Shown here piece by piece: positions 34,603-46,094 of a stretch of 64,000 bases of DNA. A program made the translations under genes and the position numbers. The stretch comes from Desmodus rotundus. Taxonomy: Eukaryota; Chordata; Mammalia; Chiroptera; Phyllostomidae. Numbering within the stretch: position 1 is the stretch's first letter; the number at the start of each line of letters is the position of its first letter. A model generated the notes under the pieces. It saw nothing but the letters and a program-made list of their open reading frames with translations, searched no databases and was not told where the DNA came from. Where the stretch lies: NCBI RefSeq assembly GCF_022682495.2, contig NW_026527274.1, positions 34,924 to 98,923 on the forward strand, in the 5' to 3' direction.

Positions 34603-36530
34603 AGACACCTGCCTCCCGTGATAAGAGGCCCCCTGCCTCCGTGGAGCTTGGAACTCTGGGGCCGGGCTGCGGGTCACTGGGCTAAGTGGCTGGAAAGGCG
34701 CAGACCCCTCCGTCCCGACCGCCCAACTGCGAAGGACAGGGGGGAGGCCCCCAGGAGATGGCTTTTGTCAGAGCCGCGGCTGGCCGGTTTCGGGCCAAGA
34801 CGCGGGACCCGGCAGGCTCAGGGCAGGCAGCCCCACCAGAAGCCTCCCTCGGGGCAACGGGCCCCACCCCGGACATATCAGGCCTGCTTCACAGGGTCCC
34901 TGGGGTCGTGTCCCGTGGAACTGGAAGCTCTCCCCGCCACCCAGAGGTCCGATCCTTTTCCCGTGGACCACACTTGCCAGCCCGTCTCCCACCCCGCCGG
35001 AGGCAGAGTGCCGGGGAAGAACTAGGGACCTGGGGCCGGGAAGAGGGGCCGGCCACGGTTCCGGGCCAGGCGGGGGGGGGGGCGTGGGGCGGGGGGGGGG
35101 CCCGGGCAGGCCGGACCCACGCCCAGGGACCGGGTCTCGCGGGGGGGTCTTGGGCCTGAGACCTGCCTGGGGGGCTAAGAGTCTTTCTCGGCTCAAACGG
35201 CCCCACCCTGCCCCGAGGCGGTAAACTTGCACCGAGACGCTTCTACTCTCTAAAGTCTGGGCTGAACTTTGCGAGAAGGGACCGTGTGCGATGCGACCTG
35301 GGTCCCACAGAGCTCGAACCCCCCCCTCCCCGTGAAGGGATCCGCGGCCTGTGGTCCTTGGTGTCCGCAAAAGGCATTCACCTGCGGAGAACCTGGGCCC
35401 AGGTGAGCGGGACCAGGCCCCGCGGCAGGAGCCTGGGGAGGCCACTGGAGCCATGGGGGCCAGGGCTGGGCATTTTCCCGGGTGCTCTCTCGGGTCCCAG
35501 GCGCCCTCTCTCGCCCGGGGAGTGCCCACGCCGTCCCTTGACCCCCGCAGGACGCCTGCATCCCGCCATAAGCGGCCCAACTCCTCCATGGAGCCGGGAC
35601 ACATGGGGCCGGGGTGCGAGCAACTGGCCTACGTGGCGGCAAACCCGCAGACCCCTCCGTCCCGTCCCCACCACTGCGAAGATCCCCCTGTTCTTCCATC
35701 CGTAAAGGGGTCCCCCTTTACGGATGGAAGAACAGGGGGGAGGCCCCCAGGAGATGGCTTTTGTCCGAGCCGCGGCTGGGTGGTTTCGGGCCAGGAGGCG
35801 GGGCCGCGCAGGCGCAAGCAGGCCCCACCCCAAGAGCATCCCTCCGGGCAACGTGCCCCCCCACCCCTTGAGATATCAGGCCAGGTTCACAGGGTCCCTG
35901 GGCCGGTGTCAGAGTTAAGGGAAGCCCTCACTGCCACCCAGAGGACCGCGCGTTTTCCCGTGGACCACACTTCCCAGCAGCTCTCCCACCCCCGCCGAGG
36001 CAGAGTGCCAGGGAAGAACTAGGGACCTGGGCCCGGGAAGAGGAGCCGGCCACGGCTCCGCGCCAGGTGGAGCGGGTCCCGGCGGGCGGGCGGGCGGGAC
36101 CCTCGTCCACGGACCGGTTCTCCCGTGGGGAGTCTGGCCCTGTGCCCCGCCTGGGAGGCTAAGAGCCTTGCTTCGCCTGCAACGCCCCCACCCTGCCACA
36201 AGGCGGCAGACTTGGACCCAGCCGCTTCAACCCTCCAGTCTGTGCGGAACCACCCAAAAATGGAGTGTGACCGCTGCGACCTCAGTCCCCCAGAGCTCGA
36301 AGCCACACCTCTGTGAGGGAATCGGCGGCCTCCTGTCCTCGGCGTCCGCAAAAGGCATTCAACTGCGGTGAACCTGGGCCTCGGGCGAGCAGGGCCAGGC
36401 CCCATGGTAGGAGCCCGGGGAGGCAATGGCAGCCTCTGCGGCCAGGCCTCGGGCTCTCCCCGGGGCTCTCTCGGGGCACGGGCACACTCTCTCGCCTGGA
36501 GAGTGCCCACGCCGTCCCTTGAGCCCCGCG
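34603..36530 (+). repeat. Satellite unit 19 (alpha/X with TCCCGG variant), 1928 bp
   Basis: Alpha half A with G runs 11/10; half B starts at 35550; palindrome 35684-35739; X tail. GGGTCCCGGCGGG near 36079 replaces GGGTCCGGGCGGG, a change shared only with unit 30. Confidence 0.95.
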
Positions 36531-38458
36531 AGACACCTGCCTCCCGTGATAAGAGGCCCCCTGCCTCCGTGGAGCTTGGAACTCTGGGGCCGGGCTGCGG
36601 GTCACTGGGCTAAGTGGCTGGAAAGGCGCAGACCCCTCCGTCCCGACCGCCCAACTGCGAAGGACAGGGGGGAGGCCCCCAGGAGATGGCTTTTGTCAGA
36701 GCCGCGGCTGGCCGGTTTCGGGCCAAGACGCGGGACCCGGCAGGCTCAGGGCAGGCAGCCCCACCAGAAGCCTCCCTCGGGGCAACGGGCCCCACCCCGG
36801 ACATATCAGGCCTGCTTCACAGGGTCCCTGGGGTCGTGTCCCGTGGAACTGGAAGCTCTCCCCGCCACCCAGAGGTCCGATCCTTTTCCCGTGGACCACA
36901 CTTGCCAGCCCGTCTCCCACCCCGCCGGAGGCAGAGTGCCGGGGAAGAACTAGGGACCTGGGGCCGGGAAGAGGGGCCGGCCACGGTTCCGGGCCAGGCG
37001 GGGGGGGGGGCGTGGGGCGGGGGGAGGGCCCGGGCAGGCCGGACCCACGCCCAGGGACCGGGTCTCGCGGGGGGGTCTTGGGCCTGAGACCTGCCTGGGG
37101 GGCTAAGAGTCTTTCTCGGCTCAAACGGCCCCACCCTGCCCCGAGGCGGTAAACTTGCACCGAGACGCTTCTACTCTCTAAAGTCTGGGCTGAACTTTGC
37201 GAGAAGGGACCGTGTGCGATGCGACCTGGGTCCCACAGAGCTCGAACCCCCCCCTCCCCGTGAAGGGATCCGCGGCCTGTGGTCCTTGGTGTCCGCAAAA
37301 GGCATTCACCTGCGGAGAACCTGGGCCCAGGTGAGCGGGACCAGGCCCCGCGGCAGGAGCCTGGGGAGGCCACTGGAGCCATGGGGGCCAGGGCTGGGCA
37401 TTTTCCCGGGTGCTCTCTCGGGTCCCAGGCGCCCTCTCTCGCCCGGGGAGTGCCCACGCCGTCCCTTGACCCCCGCAGGACGCCTGCATCCCGCCATAAG
37501 CGGCCCAACTCCTCCATGGAGCCGGGACACATGGGGCCGGGGTGCGAGCAACTGGCCTACGTGGCGGCAAACCCGCAGACCCCTCCGTCCCGTCCCCACC
37601 ACTGCGAAGATCCCCCTGTTCTTCCATCCGTAAAGGGGTCCCCCTTTACGGATGGAAGAACAGGGGGGAGGCCCCCAGGAGATGGCTTTTGTCCGAGCCG
37701 CGGCTGGGTGGTTTCGGGCCAGGAGGCGGGGCCGCGCAGGCGCAAGCAGGCCCCACCCCAAGAGCATCCCTCCGGGCAACGTGCCCCCCCACCCCTTGAG
37801 ATATCAGGCCAGGTTCACAGGGTCCCTGGGCCGGTGTCAGAGTTAAGGGAAGCCCTCACTGCCACCCAGAGGACCGCGCGTTTTCCCGTGGACCACACTT
37901 CCCAGCAGCTCTCCCACCCCCGCCGAGGCAGAGTGCCAGGGAAGAACTAGGGACCTGGGCCCGGGAAGAGGAGCCGGCCACGGCTCCGCGCCAGGTGGAG
38001 CGGGTCCGGGCGGGCGGGCGGGCGGGACCCTCGTCCACGGACCGGTTCTCCCGTGGGGAGTCTGGCCCTGTGCCCCGCCTGGGAGGCTAAGAGCCTTGCT
38101 TCGCCTGCAACGCCCCCACCCTGCCACAAGGCGGCAGACTTGGACCCAGCCGCTTCAACCCTCCAGTCTGTGCGGAACCACCCAAAAATGGAGTGTGACC
38201 GCTGCGACCTCAGTCCCCCAGAGCTCGAAGCCCCACCTCTGTGAGGGAATCGGCGGCCTCCTGTCCTCGGCGTCCGCAAAAGGCATTCACCTGCGGTGAA
38301 CCTGGGCCTCGGGCGAGCAGGGCCAGGCCCCATGGTAGGAGCCCGGGGAGGCAATGGCAGTCTCTGCGGCCAGGCCTCGGGCTCTCCCCGGGGCTCTCTC
38401 GGGGCACGGGCACCCTCTCTCGCCTGGAGAGTGCCCACGCCGTCCCTTGAGCCCCGCG
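36531..38458 (+). repeat. Satellite unit 20 (alpha with interrupted G run/Y), 1928 bp
   Basis: The alpha half A has its second G run interrupted by A (G6-A-G3 near 37025), shared only with unit 31. Half B starts at 37478; palindrome 37612-37667; Y tail. Confidence 0.95.
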
Positions 38459-40370
38459 AGACACCTGCCTCCCGTGATAAGAGGCCCCCTGCCTCCGTGG
38501 AGCTTGGAACTCTGGGGCCGGGCTGCGGGTCACTGGGCTAAGTGGCTGGAAAGGCGCAGACCCCTCCGTCCCGACCGCCCAACTGCGAAGGACAGGGGGG
38601 AGGCCCCCAGGAGATGGCTTTTGTCAGAGCCGCGGCTGGCCGGTTTCGGGCCAAGACGCGGGACCCGGCAGGCTCAGGGCAGGCAGCCCCACCAGAAGCC
38701 TCCCTCGGGGCAACGGGCCCCACCCCGGACATATCAGGCCTGCTTCACAGGGTCCCTGGGGTCGTGTCCCGTGGAACTGGAAGCTCTCCCCGCCACCCAG
38801 AGGTCCGATCCTTTTCCCGTGGACCACACTTGCCAGCCCGTCTCCCACCCCGCCGGAGGCAGAGTGCCGGGGAAGAACTAGGGACCTGGGGCCGGGAAGA
38901 GGGGCCGGCCATGTTTCCGGGCCAGGTGGGGGGGGGCGGCCCCGGGCAGGCTGGACCCGGGCCCAGGGACCGGGTCTCCCTGGGGGGTCTTGGGCCTGAG
39001 ACCTGCCTGGGGGGCTAAGAGTCTTTCTCGGCTCAAACGGCCCCACCCTGCCCCGAGGCGGTAAACTTGCACCGAGACGCTTCTACTCTCTAAAGTCTGG
39101 GCTGAACTTTGCGAGAAGGGACCGTGTGCGATGCGACCTGGGTCCCACAGAGCTCGAACCCCCCCCTCCCCGTGAAGGGATCCGCGGCCTGTGGTCCTTG
39201 GTGTCCGCAAAAGGCATTCACCTGCGGAGAACCTGGGCCCAGGTGAGCGGGACCAGGCCCCGCGGCAGGAGCCTGGGGAGGCCACTGGAGCCATGGGGGC
39301 CAGGGCTGGGCATTTTCCCGGGTGCTCTCTCGGGTCCCAGGCGCCCTCTCTCGCCCGGGGAGTGCCCACGCCGTCCCTTGACCCCCGCAGGACGCCTGCA
39401 TCCCGCCATAAGCGGCCCAACTCCTCCATGGAGCCGGGACACATGGGGCCGGGGTGCGAGCAACTGGCCTACGTGGCGGCAAACCCGCAGACCCCTCCGT
39501 CCCGTCCCCACCACTGCGAAGATCCCCCTGTTCTTCCATCCGTAAAGGGGTCCCCCTTTACGGATGGAAGAACAGGGGGGAGGCCCCCAGGAGATGGCTT
39601 TTGTCCGAGCCGCGGCTGGGTGGTTTCGGGCCAGGAGGCGGGGCCGCGCAGGCGCAAGCAGGCCCCACCCCAAGAGCATCCCTCCGGGCAACGTGCCCCC
39701 CCACCCCTTGAGATATCAGGCCAGGTTCACAGGGTCCCTGGGCCGGTGTCAGAGTTAAGGGAAGCCCTCACTGCCACCCAGAGGACCGCGCGTTTTCCCG
39801 TGGACCACACTTCCCAGCAGCTCTCCCACCCCCGCCGAGGCAGAGTGCCAGGGAAGAACTAGGGACCTGGGCCCGGGAAGAGGAGCCGGCCACGGCTCCG
39901 CGCCAGGTGGAGCGGGTCCGGGCGGGCGGGCGGGCGGGACCCTCGTCCACGGACCGGTTCTCCCGTGGGGAGTCTGGCCCTGTGCCCCGCCTGGGAGGCT
40001 AAGAGCCTTGCTTCGCCTGCAACGCCCCCACCCTGCCACAAGGCGGCAGACTTGGACCCAGCCGCTTCAACCCTCCAGTCTGTGCGGAACCACCCAAAAA
40101 TGGAGTGTGACCGCTGCGACCTCAGTCCCCCAGAGCTCGAAGCCCCACCTCTGTGAGGGAATCGGCGGCCTCCTGTCCTCGGCGTCCGCAAAAGGCATTC
40201 ACCTGCGGTGAACCTGGGCCTCGGGCGAGCAGGGCCAGGCCCCATGGTAGGAGCCCGGGGAGGCAATGGCAGTCTCTGCGGCCAGGCCTCGGGCTCTCCC
40301 CGGGGCTCTCTCGGGGCACGGGCACCCTCTCTCGCCTGGAGAGTGCCCACGCCGTCCCTTGAGCCCCGCG
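38459..40370 (+). repeat. Satellite unit 21 (beta/Y), 1912 bp
   Basis: Beta half A; half B starts at 39390; palindrome 39524-39579; Y tail. It is the first of four consecutive beta units. Confidence 0.95.
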
Positions 40371-42264
40371 AGACACCTGCCTCCCGTGATAAGAGGCCCC
40401 CTGCCTCCGTGGAGCTTGGAACTCTGGGGCCGGGCTGCGGGTCACTGGGCTAAGTGGCTGGAAAGGCGCAGACCCCTCCGTCCCGACCGCCCAACTGCGA
40501 AGGACAGGGGGGAGGCCCCCAGGAGATGGCTTTTGTCAGAGCCGCGGCTGGCCGGTTTCGGGCCAAGACGCGGGACCCGGCAGGCTCAGGGCAGGCAGCC
40601 CCACCAGAAGCCTCCCTCGGGGCAACGGGCCCCACCCCGGACATATCAGGCCTGCTTCACAGGGTCCCTGGGGTCGTGTCCCGTGGAACTGGAAGCTCTC
40701 CCCGCCACCCAGAGGTCCGATCCTTTTCCCGTGGACCACACTTGCCAGCCCGTCTCCCACCCCGCCGGAGGCAGAGTGCCGGGGAAGAACTAGGGACCTG
40801 GGGCCGGGAAGAGGGGCCGGCCATGTTTCCGGGCCAGGTGGGGGGGGGCGGCCCCGGGCAGGCTGGACCCGGGCCCAGGGACCGGGTCTCCCTGGGGGGT
40901 CTTGGGCCTGAGACCTGCCTGGGGGGCTAAGAGTCTTTCTCGGCTCAAACGGCCCCACCCTGCCCCGAGGCGGTAAACTTGCACCGAGACGCTTCTACTC
41001 TCTAAAGTCTGGGCTGAACTTTGCGAGAAGGGACCGTGTGCGATGCGACCTGGGTCCCACAGAGCTCGAACCCCCCCCTCCCCGTGAAGGGATCCGCGGC
41101 CTGTGGTCCTTGGTGTCCGCAAAAGGCATTCACCTGCGGAGAACCTGGGCCCAGGTGAGCGGGACCAGGCCCCGCGGCAGGAGCCTGGGGAGGCCACTGG
41201 AGCCATGGGGGCCAGGGCTGGGCATTTTCCCGGGTGCTCTCTCGGGTCCCAGGCGCCCTCTCTCGCCCGGGGAGTGCCCACGCCGTCCCTTGACCCCCGC
41301 AGGACGCCTGCATCCCGCCATAAGCGGCCCAACTCCTCCATGGAGCCGGGACACATGGGGCCGGGGTGCGAGCAACTGGCCTACGTGGCGGCAAACCCGC
41401 AGACCCCTCCGTCCCGTCCCCACCACTGCGAAGATCCCCCTGTTCTTCCATCCGTAAAGGGGTCCCCCTTTACGGATGGAAGAACAGGGGGGAGGCCCCC
41501 AGGAGATGGCTTTTGTCCGAGCCGCGGCTGGGTGGTTTCGGGCCAGGAGGCGGGGCCGCGCAGGCGCAAGCAGGCCCCACCCCAAGAGCATCCCTCCGGG
41601 CAACGTGCCCCCCCACCCCTTGAGATATCAGGCCAGGTTCACAGGGTCCCTGGGCCGGTGTCAGAGTTAAGGGAAGCCCTCACTGCCACCCAGAGGACCG
41701 CGCGTTTTCCCGTGGACCACACTTCCCAGCAGCTCTCCCACCCCCGCCGAGGCAGAGTGCCAGGGAAGAACTAGGGACCTGGGCCCGGGAAGAGGAGCCG
41801 GCCACGGCTCCGCGCCAGGTGGAGCGGGTCCGGGCGGGCGGGCGGGCGGGACCCTCGTCCACGGACCGGTTCTCCCGTGGGGAGTCTGGCCCTGTGCCCC
41901 GCCTGGGAGGCTAAGAGCCTTGCTTCGCCTGCAACGCCCCCACCCTGCCACAAGGCGGCAGACTTGGACCCAGCCGCTTCAACCCTCCAGTCTGTGCGGA
42001 ACCACCCAAAAATGGAGTGTGACCGCTGCGACCTCAGTCCCCCAGAGCTCGAAGCCCCACCTCTGTGAGGGAATCGGCGGCCTCCTGTCCTCGGCGTCCG
42101 CAAAAGGCATTCACCTGCGGTGAACCTGGGCCTCGGGCGAGCAGGGCCAGGCCCCATGGTAGGAGCCCGGGGAGGCAATGGCAGCCTCTGCGGCCAGGCC
42201 TCGGGCTCTCCCCGGGGCTCTCTCGGGGCACGGGAGAGTGCCCACGCCGTCCCTTGAGCCCGCG
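40371..42264 (+). repeat. Satellite unit 22 (beta/Z-like, 17-bp deletion), 1894 bp
   Basis: Beta half A; half B starts at 41302 and is only 963 bp; palindrome 41436-41491. A 17-bp deletion after CACGGG near 42234 and loss of one C near 42260 explain the short length. The deletion ends at repeated GG, so microhomology is possible. The tail has the C of Z with five GGG runs. Confidence 0.93.
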
Positions 42265-44178
42265 AGACACCTGCCTCCCGTGATAAGAGGCCCCCTGCCT
42301 CCGTGGAGCTTGGAACTCTGGGGCCGGGCTGCGGGTCACTGGGCTAAGTGGCTGGAAAAGGCGCAGACCCCTCCGTCCGACCGCCCAACTGCGAAGGACA
42401 GGGGGGAGGCCCCCAGGAGATGGCTTTTGTCAGAGCCGCGGCTGGCCGGTTTCGGGCCAAGACGCGGGACCCGGCAGGCTCAGGGCAGGCAGCCCCACCA
42501 GAAGCCTCCCTCGGGGCAACGGGCCCCACCCCGGACATATCAGGCCTGCTTCACAGGGTCCCTGGGGTCGTGTCCCGTGGAACTGGAAGCTCTCCCCGCC
42601 ACCCAGAGGTCCGATCCTTTTCCCGTGGACCACACTTGCCAGCCCCGTCTCCCACCCCGCCGGAGGCAGAGTGCCGGGGAAGAACTAGGGACCTGGGGCC
42701 GGGAAGAGGGGCCGGCCATGTTTCCGGGCCAGGTGGGGGGGGGCGGCCCCGGGCAGGCTGGACCCGGGCCCAGGGACCGGGTCTCCCTGGGGGGTCTTGG
42801 GCCTGAGACCTGCCTGGGGGGCTAAGAGTCTTTCTCGGCTCAAACGGCCCCACCCTGCCCCGAGGCGGTAAACTTGCACCGAGACGCTTCTACTCTCTAA
42901 AGTCTGGGCTGAACTTTGCGAGAAGGGACCGTGTGCGATGCGACCTGGGTCCCACAGAGCTCGAACCCCCCCCTCCCCGTGAAGGGATCCGCGGCCTGTG
43001 GTCCTTGGTGTCCGCAAAAGGCATTCACCTGCGGAGAACCTGGGCCCAGGTGAGCGGGACCAGGCCCCGCGGCAGGAGCCTGGGGAGGCCACTGGAGCCA
43101 TGGGGGCCAGGGCTGGGCATTTTCCCGGGTGCTCTCTCGGGTCCCAGGCGCCCTCTCTCGCGCCGGGGAGTGCCCACGCCGTCCCTTGACCCCCGCAGGA
43201 CGCCTGCATCCCGCCATAAGCGGCCCAACTCCCTCCATGGAGCCGGGACACATGGGGCCGGGGTGCGAGCAACTGGCCTACGTGGCGGCAAACCCGCAGA
43301 CCCTCCGTCCCGTCCCCACCACTGCGAAGATCCCCCTGTTCTTCCATCCGTAAAGGGGTCCCCCTTTACGGATGGAAGAACAGGGGGAGGCCCCCAGGAG
43401 ATGGCTTTTGTCCGAGCCGCGGCTGGGTGGTTTCGGGCCAGGAGGCGGGGCCGCGCAGGCGCAAGCAGGCCCCACCCCAAGAGCATCCCTGCCGGGCAAC
43501 GTGCCCCCCCACCCCTTGAGATATCAGGCCAGGTTCACAGGGTCCCTGGGCCGGTGTCAGAGTTAAGGGAAGCCCTCACTGCCACCCAGAGGACCGCGCG
43601 TTTTCCCGTGGACCACACTTCCCAGCAGCTCTCCCACCCCCGCCGAGGCAGAGTGCCAGGGAAGAACTAGGACCTGGGCCCGGGAAGAGGAGCCGGCCAC
43701 GGCTCCGCGCCAGGTGGAGCGGGTCCGGGCGGGCGGGCGGGCGGGACCCTCGTCCACGGACCGGTTCTCCCGTGGGGGAGTCTGGCCCTGTGCCCCGCCT
43801 GGGAGGCTAAGAGCCTTGCTTCGCCTGCAACGCCCCCACCCTGCCACAAGGCGGCAGACTTGGACCCAGCCGCTTCAACCTCCAGTCTGTGCGGAACCAC
43901 CCAAAAATGGAGTGTGACCGCTGCGACCTCAGTCCCCCAGAGCTCGAAGCCCCACCTCTGTGAGGGAATCGGCGGCCTCCTGTCCTCGGCGTCCGCAAAA
44001 GGCATTCACCTGCGGTGAACCTGGGCCTCGGGCGAGCAGGGCCAGGCCCCATGGTAGGAGCCCGGGGAGGCAATGGCAGCCTCTGCGGCCAGGCCTCGGG
44101 CTCTCCCCCGGGGCTCTCTCGGGGCACGGGCACCCTCTCTCGCCTGGAGAGTGCCCACGCCGTCCCTTGAGCCCCGCG
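42265..44178 (+). repeat. Satellite unit 23 (beta/Z-like, indel-rich), 1914 bp
   Basis: Beta half A; half B starts at 43198; palindrome 43332-43387, still intact. About a dozen single-base gains and losses lie in short homopolymers, such as CTGGAAAAGG, CCGTCCGACC, ACAGGGGGAGG, AACTAGGACC and CAACCTCC. Gains and losses nearly cancel, so total length looks normal. Confidence 0.9.
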
Positions 44179-46094
44179 AGACACCTGCCTCCCGTGATAA
44201 GAGGCCCCCCTGCCTCCGTGGAGCTTGGAACTCTGGGGCCGGGCTGCGGGTCACTGGGCTAAGTGGCTGGAAAGGCGCAGACCCCTCCGTCCCGACCGCC
44301 AACTGCGAAGGACAGGGGGGAGGCCCCCAGGAGATGGCTTTTGTCAGAGCCGCGGCTGGCCGGTTTCGGGCCAAGACGCGGGACCCGGCAGGCTCAGGGC
44401 AGGCAGCCCCACCAGAAGCCTCCCTCGGGGCAACGGGCCCCACCCCGGACATATCAGGCCTGCTTCACAGGGTCCCTGGGGTCGTGTCCCGTGGAACTGG
44501 AAGCTCTCCCCGCCACCCAGAGGTCCGATCCTTTTCCCGTGGACCACACTTGCCAGCCCGTCTCCCACCCCGCCGGAGGCAGAGTGCCGGGGAAGAACTA
44601 GGGACCTGGGGCCGGGAAGAGGGGCCGGCCATGTTTCCGGGCCAGGTGGGGGGGGGCGGCCCCGGGCAGGCTGGACCCGGGCCCAGGGACCGGGTCTCCC
44701 TGGGGGGTCTTGGGCCTGAGACCTGCCTGGGGGGCTAAGAGTGTTTCTCGGCTCAAACGGCCCCACCCTGCCCCGAGGCGGTAAACTTGCACCGAGACGC
44801 TTCTACTCTCTAAAGTCTGGGCTGAACTTTGCGAGAAGGGACCGTGTGCGATGCGACCTGGGTCCCACAGAGCTCGAACCCCCCCCCTCCCCGTGAAGGG
44901 ATCCGCGGCCTGTGGTCCTTGGTGTCCGCAAAAGGCATTCACCTGCGGAGAACCTGGGCCCAGGTGAGCGGGACCAGGCCCCGCGGCAGGAGCCTGGGGA
45001 GGCCACTGGAGCCATGGGGGCCAGGGCTGGGCATTTTCCCGGGTGCTCTCTCGGGTCCCAGGCGCCCTCTCTCGCCCGGGGAGTGCCCACGCCGTCCCTT
45101 GACCCCCGCAGGACGCCTGCATCCCGCCATAAGCGGCCCAACTCCTCCATGGAGCCGGGACACATGGGGCCGGGGTGCGAGCAACTGGCCTACGTGGCGG
45201 CAAACCCGCAGACCCCTCCGTCCCGTCCCCACCACTGCGAAGATCCCCCTGTTCTTCCATCCGTAAAGGGGTCCCCCTTTACGGATGGAAGAACAGGGGG
45301 GAGGCCCCCAGGAGATGGCTTTTGTCCGAGCCGCGGCTGGGTGGTTTCGGGCCAGGAGGCGGGGCCGCGCAGGCGCAAGCAGGCCCCACCCCAAGAGCAT
45401 CCCTTCCGGGCAACGTGCCCCCCCACCCCTTGAGATATCAGGCCAGGTTCACAGGGTCCCTGGGCCGGTGTCAGAGTTAAGGGAAGCCCTCACTGCCACC
45501 CAGAGGACCGCGCGTTTTCCCGTGGACCACACTTCCAGCAGCTCTCCCACCCCCGCCGAGGCAGAGTGCCAGGGAAGAACTAGGGACCTGGGCCCGGGAA
45601 GAGGAGCCGGCCACGGCTCCGCGCCAGGTGGAGCGGGTCCGGGCGGGCGGGCGGGCGGGACCCTCGTCCACGGACCGGTTCTCCCGTGGGGAGTCCTGGC
45701 CCTGTGCCCCGCCCTGGGAGGCTAAGAGCCTTGCTTCGCCTGCAAACGCCCCCACCCTGCCACAAGGCGGCAGACTTGGACCCAGCCGCTTCAACCCTCC
45801 AGTCTGTGCGGAACCACCCAAAATGGAGTGTGACCGCTGCGACCTCAGTCCCCCAGAGCTCGAAGCCACACCTCTGTGAGGGAATCGGCGGCCTCCTGTC
45901 CTCGGCGTCCGCAAAAGGCATTCAACTGCGGTGAACCTGGGCCTCGGGCGAGCAGGGGCCAGGCCCATGGTAGGAGCCCGGGGAGGCAATGGCAGCCTCT
46001 GCGGCCAGGCCTCGGGGCTCTCCCCGGGGCTCTCTCGGGGCACGGGCACACTCTCTCGCCTGGAGAGTGCCCACGCCGTCCCTTGAGCCCCGCG
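44179..46094 (+). repeat. Satellite unit 24 (beta/X, indel-rich), 1916 bp
   Basis: Beta half A; half B starts at 45111; palindrome 45245-45300; X tail. Single-base indels include GACCGCCAACTG, an eight-C run near 44879-44887, CACTTCCAGCAG, GAGTCCTGG, GCAAACGCC, CCCAAAATGG and GCAGGGGCC. There is also one substitution, AGTGTTTCTC near 44743. Confidence 0.9.

Larger units (their letters stand above)
26914..36530 (+). repeat. Five-unit higher-order block, copy 2 (units 15-19), 9617 bp
   Basis: Unit lengths are 1928, 1913, 1932, 1916 and 1928. The differences from copy 1 that I could see are few: the GGGC tract and its junction in unit 17, one G in its poly-G, and single bases in units 11, 14, 18 and 19. 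Confidence 0.9.
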
